Below, one piece after another: positions 1 through 7,157 of a stretch of DNA of 16,950 nt. This DNA comes from an uncultured Mailhella sp. (GTDB taxonomy: Bacteria; Desulfobacterota; Desulfovibrionia; Desulfovibrionales; Desulfovibrionaceae), in NCBI GenBank assembly GCA_910579055.1, contig CAJTSU010000073.1, positions 1 through 16,950 on the forward strand, given 5' to 3'. The notes under the pieces are model-generated. The model was not told the origin of the DNA, did no database searches, and worked only from the letters and a program-made list of their open reading frames with translations. The position numbers were made by a program, and so were the translations under genes. Position 1 is the stretch's first letter; each line of letters opens with the position of its first letter.

Positions 1-29
1 TGCAGTGTACCAGTTTTGCTAAACATTGT

Positions 30-563
30 TTAGTAAAAATTTGGAAGATCAGTAGACCAGGTATTTTCCAACTCTTGCAAAAAATTGGCTGAATTATTTA
101 ACGTGGCTTCATCTAACACTATTAAGTCGCCAAGGGCTGATATAGCATTTAATTTTTGTTGTAATGGCCTAATCTTATTCATTAATTCATCAGGTGCAAC
201 ACCATCCATAACTTTGTAGTTAAATTCATCAAAGATCCTATCAATTTCTTTTTCTATACTATTTTTTAATATTTTATTTTCAGGTAAAATCTCTGATCCA
301 TATTCAATATGAATATTTTTATTCACTGGAAAATCTGGTTCAGAATGCCACATATTGAAAAATGTAATAAGTTTTGCTTCTAGTTGAGCGTCATTTATAT
401 TATTCTTTTGCGTGTTGGCATTTTTATAAGCAGCTCTTGCTGCATCTGAAATGGATACAGTATCAATATGACTATTAGTTGTTGCTGTGGAATTTCTATA
501 GTGCATATGTGGTGAAGAAATATCAAAAATACTATTAAGTGTATAGCTACTCGAAATCTGCAT
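30..563 (-). CDS. Hypothetical protein, AT-rich, sigma-54 promoter upstream
   Basis: A 177-residue protein that I do not recognise. It has no signal peptide, membrane segment or catalytic motif that I can see. The N-terminal 35 residues are rich in Ser, Thr and Asn. They lead into a VSISDAARAA stretch (about residues 36-45), a kind of short motif seen near the N-terminus of various uncharacterised and flagellum-associated proteins; this resemblance is only suggestive. The rest is charged and probably helical. The start is supported by GGAG six bases before the ATG. The coding sequence is visibly more AT-rich than the housekeeping genes to its right, which fits an accessory or acquired gene. 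A good sigma-54 promoter lies about 45 bp upstream of the start codon. The stop codon lies inside an imperfect inverted repeat (14-24 with 28-38). I am confident that it is a real gene but have no functional call. Confidence 0.75.
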   Translation of the reverse strand: MQISSSYTLNSIFDISSPHMHYRNSTATTNSHIDTVSISDAARAAYKNANTQKNNINDAQLEAKLITFFNMWHSEPDFPVNKNIHIEYGSEILPENKILKNSIEKEIDRIFDEFNYKVMDGVAPDELMNKIRPLQQKLNAISALGDLIVLDEATLNNSANFLQELENTWSTDLPNFY

Positions 564-606
564 AGAATTCTCCGAATGGGAAAAGTTTTCCTTGTAATAC
601 TTTTAT

Positions 607-622
607 TGCAAACTTTATGCCA
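607..622 (-). promoter_or_regulatory. Sigma-54 (-24/-12) promoter for the 30-563 gene
   Basis: Read on the minus strand, the site is TGGCATAAAGTTTGCA. This matches the sigma-54 consensus TGGCAC-N5-TTGCA, with GG and GC spaced exactly as required and one deviation in the -24 half (T for C). Initiation would fall near 596, leaving a leader of about 33 nt with a well-placed GGAG. Such promoters need an enhancer-binding activator, but I did not identify an activator site. Confidence 0.6.
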
Positions 623-680
623 CGGACTAATTATAAAATTTTGTCAATAAATTCAAAATATATACTATCATTTTTACGAT

Positions 681-840
681 AGGCTTTGTCATAGAAGCGT
701 GTTGGTAGCGTTGCGCGGAGCGTATGGTTTTGCTCTGGCACAGGCGGCAATATTCATTGTCGTAAAGTCAGCCCGTGTTCCACACGGGCGAAAGGCATGT
801 ATCCACTCGTGAAGCAGCGCTGCACTCAGCTCCGCTCATA
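681..840 (-). repeat. Truncated copy of hairpin-rich terminal-inverted-repeat element
   Basis: Bases 681-797 align without gaps to the reverse complement of 16541-16657, with about nine differences in 117 bp. Similarity continues more weakly to about 840 (the GCTGCACTCAGC region) and then stops. The outer end at 681 (AGGCTTTGT) corresponds to the terminal AGGCTCTGT of the full copy; the other terminus is missing. Three hairpins are kept: 716-721 with 732-737, 744-751 with 756-763, and 771-778 with 782-789. There is no coding sequence inside. It fits a non-autonomous mobile element (MITE) remnant. Confidence 0.75.
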
Positions 841-905
841 AAATATTTCAAGGTGTCCCCAAAAGCCCGCAAAGCCTTGAGCCAAACGGATTTTCTGCTT
901 TTTTG

Positions 906-1101
906 ATGTCTTTATATGTCCAGGCGGATGCGTTGACATCCCCTACTTCTGGAGCAACGATAGGGCAACAAGAAATTGCCCGCAGGAGTTGGCCCAGCGG
1001 CGGCAAATAGTGGTGTCTCAACGCTCAAATCAACGACGTTGAAAAACGCATCTGTCTTGGAATCTACCCAGATCGCTGGCGACGTAATTTTTAAGGAGTA
1101 A
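906..1101 (+). pseudogene. Possible frameshifted small ORF upstream of pncA
   Basis: From the ATG at 906 one frame reads to about 1010, passing through ADALTSPTSGATIGQQ. The next frame is open from 964 to the TAA at 1099-1101 and reads KKLPAGVGPAAANSG followed by a Thr/Leu/Ser-rich tail that ends in DVIFKE. Joined by one +1 shift between about 964 and 1010, the two give a continuous 60-odd residue polypeptide of plausible composition. I do not recognise the family. The ORF would end on the pncA ribosome binding site. It may be a decayed gene or chance; the rest of the 841-1104 stretch shows nothing else. Confidence 0.2.
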
Positions 1102-1104
1102 GGC

Positions 1105-1668
1105 ATGAACAGACTTTTGCTCATTGTCGACCCTCAAATAGACTTCATTAATGGTTCTCTGCCCGTACCTGGAGCGGGGGCAGCAATGGATGACCTGGCC
1201 GCCTATGTTGTCGCGCATGACGGCCAATATGCAGCCAAGGTAGTTACCTGCGATTTTCATCCTCATAATCATTGCTCATTCAGCATAAATGGTGGTCAAT
1301 GGCCTGAGCATTGCGTTGCACACAGTATCGGAGCAGCTATCTGGCCTGTACTTCTCAAGTCGCTCTATTCTACCAGCGGAAGGGTAGATATAATCTGTAA
1401 GGGGCAATGCCCTGAGGTTGAGGAAGACTCTCTATTTCAAAATAGAGAGTCAAGCAAACGTATCGAATCCATTGTATCAGAAATGTTTATAGAAGGTATA
1501 GATATCTGTGGTCTTGCCGGGGACATATGTGTCCTCCATACCCTTCGAGATGGAGTAAAGATATTCGGCTCTGAGAAATTCCATGTCCTCCAGCAGTTCT
1601 CCCCTTCCATCGACGGAGGAGACATTTTAAACCAGTATGTACAAAGGTTGCTGTCATGCGCCAGATAA
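1105..1668 (+). CDS. pncA: Nicotinamidase (isochorismatase-family hydrolase)
   Basis: PncA deamidates nicotinamide to nicotinate, feeding the Preiss-Handler NAD salvage route in the cytoplasm. The 187-residue protein has the isochorismatase-like hydrolase layout. The catalytic Asp is D9 in VDPQIDF, the catalytic Lys is probably K99, and the nucleophile is C142 in AGDICVLHT. The metal-site residues fit D50, H52, H56 and H69, the last within WPEHC, a nicotinamidase hallmark. AAGGAG lies six bases before the ATG. The 3' end overlaps pncB by 13 bp, so the pair is almost certainly cotranscribed and probably translationally coupled, and the next pathway step sits directly downstream. A related amidohydrolase specificity is possible, but the pncB neighbour makes nicotinamidase by far the best reading. 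Confidence 0.92.
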   Translation: MNRLLLIVDPQIDFINGSLPVPGAGAAMDDLAAYVVAHDGQYAAKVVTCDFHPHNHCSFSINGGQWPEHCVAHSIGAAIWPVLLKSLYSTSGRVDIICKGQCPEVEEDSLFQNRESSKRIESIVSEMFIEGIDICGLAGDICVLHTLRDGVKIFGSEKFHVLQQFSPSIDGGDILNQYVQRLLSCAR

Positions 1669-2858
1669 TAGAACATTTTACGGATGATGACCTTTACAAA
1701 TTCACCATGTGCTGCGCGGTGATAGATAACTTTCCCCGGGCACAAGTAAAATATACCTTCCGCGATAGAAATGACACCGTCTACCCGGCCGGGTTTGCCG
1801 ACGAACTTCATCGGCAGATACAGGCATTGGAGACAGTGGTCATCAGTAATGATGAAATTGACTTCATGAAAAGGCGTTGCCCGTATATTCCCTTTTGGTT
1901 TTACAGTTTCCTCAAAGGCTTTCGCTATGATGCCGGAACCATCACCGTGCGGCAGGACGACATGGGGCATCTGGAATTGGGCATTCAGGGGTGTTGGACC
2001 AATACCATTCTTCTGGAAGTGAAAATTTTAGCTATCATCTCCGAACTTTACTATATGATGACCGGGCAGAACGCCACTTTTGATATGGAAAAGTTCGGTA
2101 GGAATTCTCATGCCAAGGCAGAGCGACTCATCCGTGGAGGATGTCGTTTCAGCGATTTCGGCACGAGACGTCGTGCCTCTTTTGCGGCTCAGGATACGGC
2201 CATTGCCGCTATGACATTCTGTCAGAACAACGTGCCCGGACCAGGCCGCTTCATCGGCTCCAGCAATGTGTATCTGTCAATGAAATACGATTTGCTGCCC
2301 ATCGGTACAATGGCGCACGAGTTCATTGCAGCCATAGGCGGCATGTACGGCCCGCAGATGGCAAATCATCTGGCCATGAAGGCCTGGTCGTCCACATACA
2401 GGGGTGCTCTCGGCACATTTCTCTATGATACCTACGGCTGGGATATTTTCAGCCTGAATTTTTCGGAGGATTATGCCAATATGTTTCGCGGGCTTCGTGT
2501 AGATAGTGGCGACAATGCCCAAGAGCTGGAAAGGATCGTGAACAAGTATCATTCTCTGGGTATTGACCCGGCCACAAAACAGGTAGTTTTCAGCAATGCG
2601 TTAACTACTGACGACGCACTGACAATTCAGAAGCTCGCGCAGGGGAAATGTCTCCCTTCCTTCGGCATCGGGACACACTTCACGAATGATTTTGAAGGAG
2701 TGCCTCCTATGAACATCGTCATTAAGCTGGTGGCGGCAAAGATTACCGAATCTTGGCCGTTCTTCAATGAAACATGCAAACTGAGCGAAGACTTTGACAA
2801 GAATATCGGCAATCCTGCCGTCATTAGACGATTCAGAGAAGCCTTGCATATTGTCTGA
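1656..2858 (+). CDS. pncB: Nicotinate phosphoribosyltransferase
   Basis: PncB converts nicotinate and PRPP (with ATP hydrolysis) to nicotinate mononucleotide, the committing step of the Preiss-Handler pathway. At 400 residues it has the length of the enterobacterial PncB type. Visible signatures are SDFGTRRR at 166-173, the phosphorylated-His segment PIGTMAHE with H221, the PRPP/phosphate segment RVDSGD at 281-286, and GIGTHFTND at 337-345. The N-terminal DLYKFTM segment is also typical. The start lies inside the end of pncA and has only a weak AAAGG before it, which suggests coupling to pncA translation. The close match to the Escherichia coli-like subfamily, together with repeats and debris on the left side, leaves open that the pair was acquired, but the sequence alone does not prove this. 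Confidence 0.95.
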   Translation: MRQIIEHFTDDDLYKFTMCCAVIDNFPRAQVKYTFRDRNDTVYPAGFADELHRQIQALETVVISNDEIDFMKRRCPYIPFWFYSFLKGFRYDAGTITVRQDDMGHLELGIQGCWTNTILLEVKILAIISELYYMMTGQNATFDMEKFGRNSHAKAERLIRGGCRFSDFGTRRRASFAAQDTAIAAMTFCQNNVPGPGRFIGSSNVYLSMKYDLLPIGTMAHEFIAAIGGMYGPQMANHLAMKAWSSTYRGALGTFLYDTYGWDIFSLNFSEDYANMFRGLRVDSGDNAQELERIVNKYHSLGIDPATKQVVFSNALTTDDALTIQKLAQGKCLPSFGIGTHFTNDFEGVPPMNIVIKLVAAKITESWPFFNETCKLSEDFDKNIGNPAVIRRFREALHIV

Positions 2859-3005
2859 CAGAGAATCATCTTTCGCTTTTCGGTTCTTTCGTCATTCCAG
2901 CTTTAGCGACTATGTCCGTGGCAAAACTGTGCATCATATCCCGGTCTGCCTTTGAAGATAGGCATCCAGCGCGTCCTCACAAATCAAGCTGACTGAATGT
3001 TTCTG

Positions 3006-3128
3006 TTAGATGTCCTGCCGTGTCTCACCGGTACCCCTTCGATTTTGTTCGGAAATCTGCACTATTTCGGCCCAGGCGAGTTCAACGAGTTTTTCTGAAG
3101 GAATTTCAAAAATTATACGATGTTCCAT
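3006..3128 (-). pseudogene. Possible remnant of a small gene in the pncB/oxidoreductase gap
   Basis: A 40-codon ORF beginning MEHRIIFEIPSEKLVELAWA ends at a TAA at 3006. Further minus-strand pieces follow in shifted frames, including LICEDALDAYLQRQTGI and a short piece ending KEPKSER. Their composition looks protein-like, which suggests an older small gene broken by indels. I do not recognise the family, and the ribosome binding site is weak. The rest of 2859-3427 contains only the hairpin at 3325-3381 and no convincing gene. Confidence 0.2.
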
Positions 3129-3324
3129 CCTGAAGCTCAAAAGAGTTACGTGGTCATCGAATGACAAACGACCGGCCTGTTGTTAACTTTTTTATCAGAT
3201 CGGGAGAGTAGGGAGCCCACAAAAGATTGTGTGATATCGGCTTATTTGTCACATGTGGAGCGCCTTGAACGTTGAAAGCAAGCCTTTTCCTCTTTCTTCC
3301 CCTCCTGTGCCGCTTGAGATAGAC

Positions 3325-3381
3325 AAAGCGATGTGCCCCCTTAGGCTTTCCAAGTTTCAGCCTGAGGGGGCACATCACTTT
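3325..3381. terminator. Long hairpin, probable bidirectional terminator
   Basis: A near-perfect inverted repeat pairs 3330-3347 with 3359-3376 (18 bp with one G·T pair) across an 11-nt loop. It extends past one mismatch by four more pairs (AAAG at 3325-3328 with CTTT at 3378-3381). It lies between the convergent pncB and nitronate monooxygenase-like genes. The AAAG/CTTT flanks give a short U-run on either strand. The U-tract is short, so efficiency is uncertain. Confidence 0.55.
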
Positions 3382-3427
3382 ATGAATGATTCCGACTATT
3401 GGAACATCAGATAAAAGACCGCATACC

Positions 3428-4534
3428 TCAGGCTTTTGAGAGCATACGTTTTTCATATTCCTGTTGCAGGCTTTGCATCAGGTCATGCACCGAGCGAATG
3501 GCATCCACCCGTGCGACGTTTGCCCCACAGAAGGCAAAGCCCCGCTCAAGGTTGCCCTTCATGGCGTTGATCAACGCTGCCGCGATACAATACGGGGTTT
3601 TTTCCTGTTCACAGGTCTTTACACAGTGGAAAACGCACTTGAAAGGTTTCTTCGCTCCTTCACGCGCGGCTTCAATAAAGTTATTGACCAACGCCCGTCC
3701 CGGCATGCCTACAGGGCTTTTAATGATGGTGACGTCTTCATCCTTGGCTTGGACGTAGGCATCTTTGAAACGGTCGTCGGCATCACATTCATATGTGGCG
3801 ACAAAGCGTGTTCCCATCTGAACGCCAGAAGCGCCAAGCTCCATGAATTTGGCAATGTCTTCTCCGCTGTAAACGCCGCCCGCCGCAATGACAGGGATAG
3901 CCCCGCCCTTTTTGTCTTCAAGCGGTTTAACAGCTTCGACAACTTCAGGAATAAGCTTTTCCAGGCTATACTTGGGATCTGTCAGATGTTCCAGAGCAAA
4001 ACCGAGATGCCCGCCCGCCTTGGGGCCTTCCACAATAAAGGCGTCCGGCAGATAACCGTATTTTTGCAGCCATTTGCGGGCGATGATGGTCGCCGCGCGC
4101 GCGGAAGAGACGATAGGGACAAGTTTTGTTCTGAACTGTTCTTTTTTCTCTTCACAAACATCAGACAGGATTTTGGGCAAATCCATGGGCAGGCCTGCGC
4201 CAGAAAAAATAACATCCGCTTTTTCTTCTATAGCAGTGCGGGCCAGCTCGGTAAACGTGGTCAACGCCACCATGATATTAACGCCGATGATTCCGTCTGT
4301 GGCGGCGCGAGCTTTGCGTAATTCGGCAGCCAGAGCCCGTTTGTTGGCCTCTATGGGGTTTCGTGCGACATCAGGTTCTTTCATGCCGATCATGGCGCCG
4401 GCAATGACGCCTATACCGCCTTCTTTCGCCACAGCGGACGCAAGGCGGGAGAGAGAAATGCCCACGCCCATTCCGCCCTGTACAATGGGCATTTTAGCGC
4501 AAAGATCACCAATGTTCAAAGTAGGGAACGACAT
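3428..4534 (-). CDS. FMN-dependent nitronate monooxygenase/FabK-family oxidoreductase
   Basis: A 368-residue TIM-barrel flavoprotein of the 2-nitropropane dioxygenase (NMO)/enoyl-ACP reductase II superfamily. Visible signatures, numbered from the chosen start, are PIVQGGMGVGIS near 16-27, the GGH segment with H176 that matches the family active-site histidine, and the FMN phosphate-binding stretch AAGGVYSG (about 217-224) followed by GASGVQMGTRF. Near the C-terminus is a cysteine cluster, C300-x3-C304-x3-C308-x7-C316, which is not part of the minimal NMO fold. I chose the ATG at 4532-4534 (MSFPTLNIGD, with AAGG nine bases upstream) because it begins the conserved domain. An in-frame ATG at 4577-4579 would add 15 unconserved residues. 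Substrate is unknown: nitronate detoxification, enoyl-ACP reduction or another flavin redox reaction cannot be separated here. Confidence 0.85.
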   Translation of the reverse strand: MSFPTLNIGDLCAKMPIVQGGMGVGISLSRLASAVAKEGGIGVIAGAMIGMKEPDVARNPIEANKRALAAELRKARAATDGIIGVNIMVALTTFTELARTAIEEKADVIFSGAGLPMDLPKILSDVCEEKKEQFRTKLVPIVSSARAATIIARKWLQKYGYLPDAFIVEGPKAGGHLGFALEHLTDPKYSLEKLIPEVVEAVKPLEDKKGGAIPVIAAGGVYSGEDIAKFMELGASGVQMGTRFVATYECDADDRFKDAYVQAKDEDVTIIKSPVGMPGRALVNNFIEAAREGAKKPFKCVFHCVKTCEQEKTPYCIAAALINAMKGNLERGFAFCGANVARVDAIRSVHDLMQSLQQEYEKRMLSKA

Positions 4535-4691
4535 ATTGTCTAACCTTCCCGGGGCGTTCCCCGGATATGAGGCCGGCACAGATTCCCGCGTGCCGGGCTG
4601 CGTATAGTGCGGGAACGCCGGAAATTTAACAAGGGAATCTATAAAACACCAGAAAAAAATGAGCCCTTTGGGGGAGATATGATTAAATAAC

Positions 4692-4720
4692 CGTTTAAAA
4701 TTTCAATAAAAGCAAGTCAA
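4692..4720 (-). promoter_or_regulatory. Candidate sigma-70 promoter for the NMO-like gene
   Basis: In an AT-rich stretch on the minus strand, TTGACT (4715-4720) is followed after 17 bp by TAAACG (4692-4697). The -35 is good and the -10 is poor. The leader would be about 150 nt and contains an inverted repeat, TTCCCGC (4583-4589) with GCGGGAA (4609-4615). The 4535-4788 gap holds no gene. Confidence 0.25.
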
Positions 4721-4788
4721 TACAAGATATTATGTGATATCTTCTCGTACACAAATTTACAGCCTATGATTCTATAATAGAGCCAAGC

Positions 4789-5706
4789 TCATTTACTCAT
4801 CTTATCGAAATAACCGCTCAATGTTTTTAAATGACGAACGTTTAACAGGCGCAAGGAGGGCGTTTTAGTGAACACGAGGCGGCATTCCTCCAAAAACGCT
4901 GCGCTTCGGGTAACACAGTTTTTTTCTCGGATATGTATTTCCACATCTGCCCCGGAAGGCGTCAGCGCCAGGATTCTTACCCGAAAATCCGGATCATCTC
5001 CACAAGACAGGCCGGCATTTCGGCTGTATGTATTCAGCAATGCGGCCAGTTGTTCTTCTGCCTCGGCCAGCGCGTGCAGAAGGTAAGCATCGGCACACAC
5101 ACCGTAAGGAAAGCGGGTCAACAGGCAAGGCCGTGCTTTTTGCCACGGCATATCCATGCCGATCTCAGCTCCAACCCGCCGGATATCATGCTTTTTGAAT
5201 CCGGATGTTTCCAGAGGGGAATGGATGCCGAGTTCCCGCAGGGCCATACGCCCGGGGCGATACCCCGTGGTATCGGAAGCATGGGTACCGTCGCACAGGG
5301 GGAGGGCGCCAGAGGCGCACAGCAATGCTTTAAACAAGAGTTTCTTGCAAAAATAACAGCGGAGTTTATGGTTTGTTACAACCCGTTCATCTTCCAACGG
5401 ATCGACAAAAAGATTGATCAGAGGCAGAGTATGCACGGCGGCCCAGCTTTGGGCAAAAGCGCTTTCCTGTGGGGTCACGTGCGGGCCGCGCACGTGAAGC
5501 AGCGTTACGGAATAACCGAGTCGTTGTGCGGCAAAAGCCAGAAAACGGCTGTCCAGTCCTCCGGAAAAGGCGATGGCCAGCCCTCTTTTTGCCCTTCTTT
5601 CACCTGACGAAGTGGAACAGCCGGCGCGCAACACGTCATCTAAATCCTTAAGCTGCGCAGGTGCATACTTGAGCGGGTCAGGACTCAACGTTACTGCTCC
5701 TGTCAT
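4789..5706 (-). CDS. larE: LarE-like ATP-dependent sulfur transferase (PP-loop)
   Basis: A 305-residue protein of the LarE family. Characterised LarE adenylates a pyridinium carboxylate and transfers sulfur to it during assembly of the nickel-pincer nucleotide cofactor of lactate racemase-type enzymes. The PP-loop is SGGLDS at 48-53. Next come RCYFCK with C117 and C120, CDGTHASDT at 138-146 and RPCLLTRFPYG, where C194 sits at the position of the sacrificial cysteine of Lactobacillus LarE. C117, C120 and C194 together resemble the multi-cysteine LarE type, some members of which use an iron-sulfur cluster. The ATG overlaps the radA stop codon (ATGA, 5703-5706), so translation is coupled to radA. 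No larA, larB or larC is present in the window, so the nickel-pincer role is inferred from family only. Another sulfur-transfer or PP-loop function is possible. Confidence 0.8.
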   Translation of the reverse strand: MTGAVTLSPDPLKYAPAQLKDLDDVLRAGCSTSSGERRAKRGLAIAFSGGLDSRFLAFAAQRLGYSVTLLHVRGPHVTPQESAFAQSWAAVHTLPLINLFVDPLEDERVVTNHKLRCYFCKKLLFKALLCASGALPLCDGTHASDTTGYRPGRMALRELGIHSPLETSGFKKHDIRRVGAEIGMDMPWQKARPCLLTRFPYGVCADAYLLHALAEAEEQLAALLNTYSRNAGLSCGDDPDFRVRILALTPSGADVEIHIREKNCVTRSAAFLEECRLVFTKTPSLRLLNVRHLKTLSGYFDKMSK

Positions 5707-7055
5707 TTACGGAAAAGAAGTTTTTGCAGAGTCATGACCGTGTCCACTCCGTTTCTGCCCGAATTTGCCTTGTCAGAGCCCGGATGAAAGATGGGAGCAT
5801 ACCCGAGGCGTTTGGCCTGCAGCAGGCGTACATCATGTCCGGAAACAGGGCGGATTTGCCCGTTGAGATCCACTTCCCCCCAGAACACGGCGCGTTCCGG
5901 CAGAGGAATGTCATACAGGGAAGAGAGCAGGGCGGCCACCAGAGCAAGATCCAGTGCCGGTTCCTGAAGCCTCATCCCGCCGCCGACCTTGGCGAAAATA
6001 TCGTATTGGGCGAAATTCAGGCGCAATCTTTTTTCCAATACGGCAAGAAGCAAGTGCAAACGGTTCACGTCAAAACCAAGGCCGGTCCGGCGAGGAATGC
6101 TCAGGTAACTTTTGGTCGCCAGAGCCTGCATTTCCACAGCAAAGGGACGTTGCCCTTCCACCGCCATAACCACGGCAGTACCGCTGAGGCCGGCGTCACG
6201 CGCGCCGAGAAAATACGTAGACGGATCTTCCACCACCCGCAGACCCTGCTGCTCCATCTGGAACACCAATAATTCCTGGTTGGGGCCGAAACGGTTCTTC
6301 AGCACTCGTAGCATCCGGAACATTTCGCGCCGTTCCCCTTCCAGGGAGATCACCGTATCCACCAGATGCTCGAGCAGGCGGGGACCGGCCAGCGTGCCGT
6401 CCTTGGTGACATGGCCCACAAGCAGCAGGGTCGTGTTGGATTTTTTGCAGCGCTCTACCAGTTCCGTTGCCACGGCTCGTACCTGGCTGACATTGCCCGG
6501 CAGGCCCTCGGCTTCATCCGATGCCAGCGTCTGAACAGAGTCCACAATCAGCAGGGCGGGCGCGCGGTCTTCTTCAAAAAGGGGGAAAATATCCTGCACC
6601 CTGCTGGTAGAAAGCGCCAGCAGATTGTCGTGCAGAACACCAAGCCGTTCCGCCCGGCTCCGGATTTGCGGAAGCGATTCTTCTCCGCTGGCGTACAGCG
6701 TTACCCGTCCATTGCGCGCAACCGAACCCGCAACCTGCAGAAGCAGGGTAGATTTGCCTATGCCGGGTTCTCCTCCTACCAGGATAGCCGCTCCGGGAAC
6801 AAAACCCTTGCCGAGCACGCGATCCAATGCCTCCAATCCCGTTCCGTACGGTGTATGCCCTTCGTCACTGACGCGCCCGAGCGGTTGCGCTCTGGCGCTT
6901 CTTCTGGGGACGGAGTGCCGCGCGCTCGAAGAGGAGGCGGAAACAAGTTCCGCCTCCAGCGTGTTCCAGGCATGGCAGGTCGGGCACTGGCCCCGCCATT
7001 GCGGCGTTTGCGCTCCGCACTGGCGGCAGCGGTAGACTTCTCTGCTTTTGACCAT
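5703..7055 (-). CDS. radA: DNA repair protein RadA (Sms)
   Basis: RadA is a RecA-like, DnaB-type ATPase that promotes branch migration and processing of recombination intermediates. The 450-residue length is standard. In order there is a four-cysteine zinc finger (C10, C13, C24, C27), a Walker A GEPGIGKS at 95-102, a Walker B ALLIVD at 167-172, the RadA-specific KNRFG at 253-257, and a C-terminal Lon-protease-like domain (about 270-450). The start is supported by AAGG eight bases upstream of the ATG. About 100 bp separate it from rpiB upstream, and it shares four bases with the larE-like gene downstream. All expected motifs are intact. Confidence 0.97.
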   Translation of the reverse strand: MVKSREVYRCRQCGAQTPQWRGQCPTCHAWNTLEAELVSASSSSARHSVPRRSARAQPLGRVSDEGHTPYGTGLEALDRVLGKGFVPGAAILVGGEPGIGKSTLLLQVAGSVARNGRVTLYASGEESLPQIRSRAERLGVLHDNLLALSTSRVQDIFPLFEEDRAPALLIVDSVQTLASDEAEGLPGNVSQVRAVATELVERCKKSNTTLLLVGHVTKDGTLAGPRLLEHLVDTVISLEGERREMFRMLRVLKNRFGPNQELLVFQMEQQGLRVVEDPSTYFLGARDAGLSGTAVVMAVEGQRPFAVEMQALATKSYLSIPRRTGLGFDVNRLHLLLAVLEKRLRLNFAQYDIFAKVGGGMRLQEPALDLALVAALLSSLYDIPLPERAVFWGEVDLNGQIRPVSGHDVRLLQAKRLGYAPIFHPGSDKANSGRNGVDTVMTLQKLLFRK

Positions 7056-7157
7056 ATGATAACCTTACAGTATCTACTCGCAACTTTTGGGGCCGCTGAC
7101 GTTATTGCATCGACAGCTCCTCAAATCATCCTCCGCACGAGCCCAAGGAGCAACGGC

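Noticed and set aside
14..38. Inverted repeat over the stop codon of the first gene as an intrinsic terminator
   Set aside because: The stem is AT-rich with one mismatch and lacks a U-run on the minus strand, so I do not call it a terminator.
3464..4321. Plus-strand open frame (285 codons) opposite the NMO-like gene
   Set aside because: Shadow of a well-supported flavoprotein gene on the other strand; no SD or motifs of its own.
4729..4800. Terminator after the LarE-like gene
   Set aside because: Only short stems are visible (GAGC-TTG-GCTC and AGATAT/ATATCT) without convincing U-runs.
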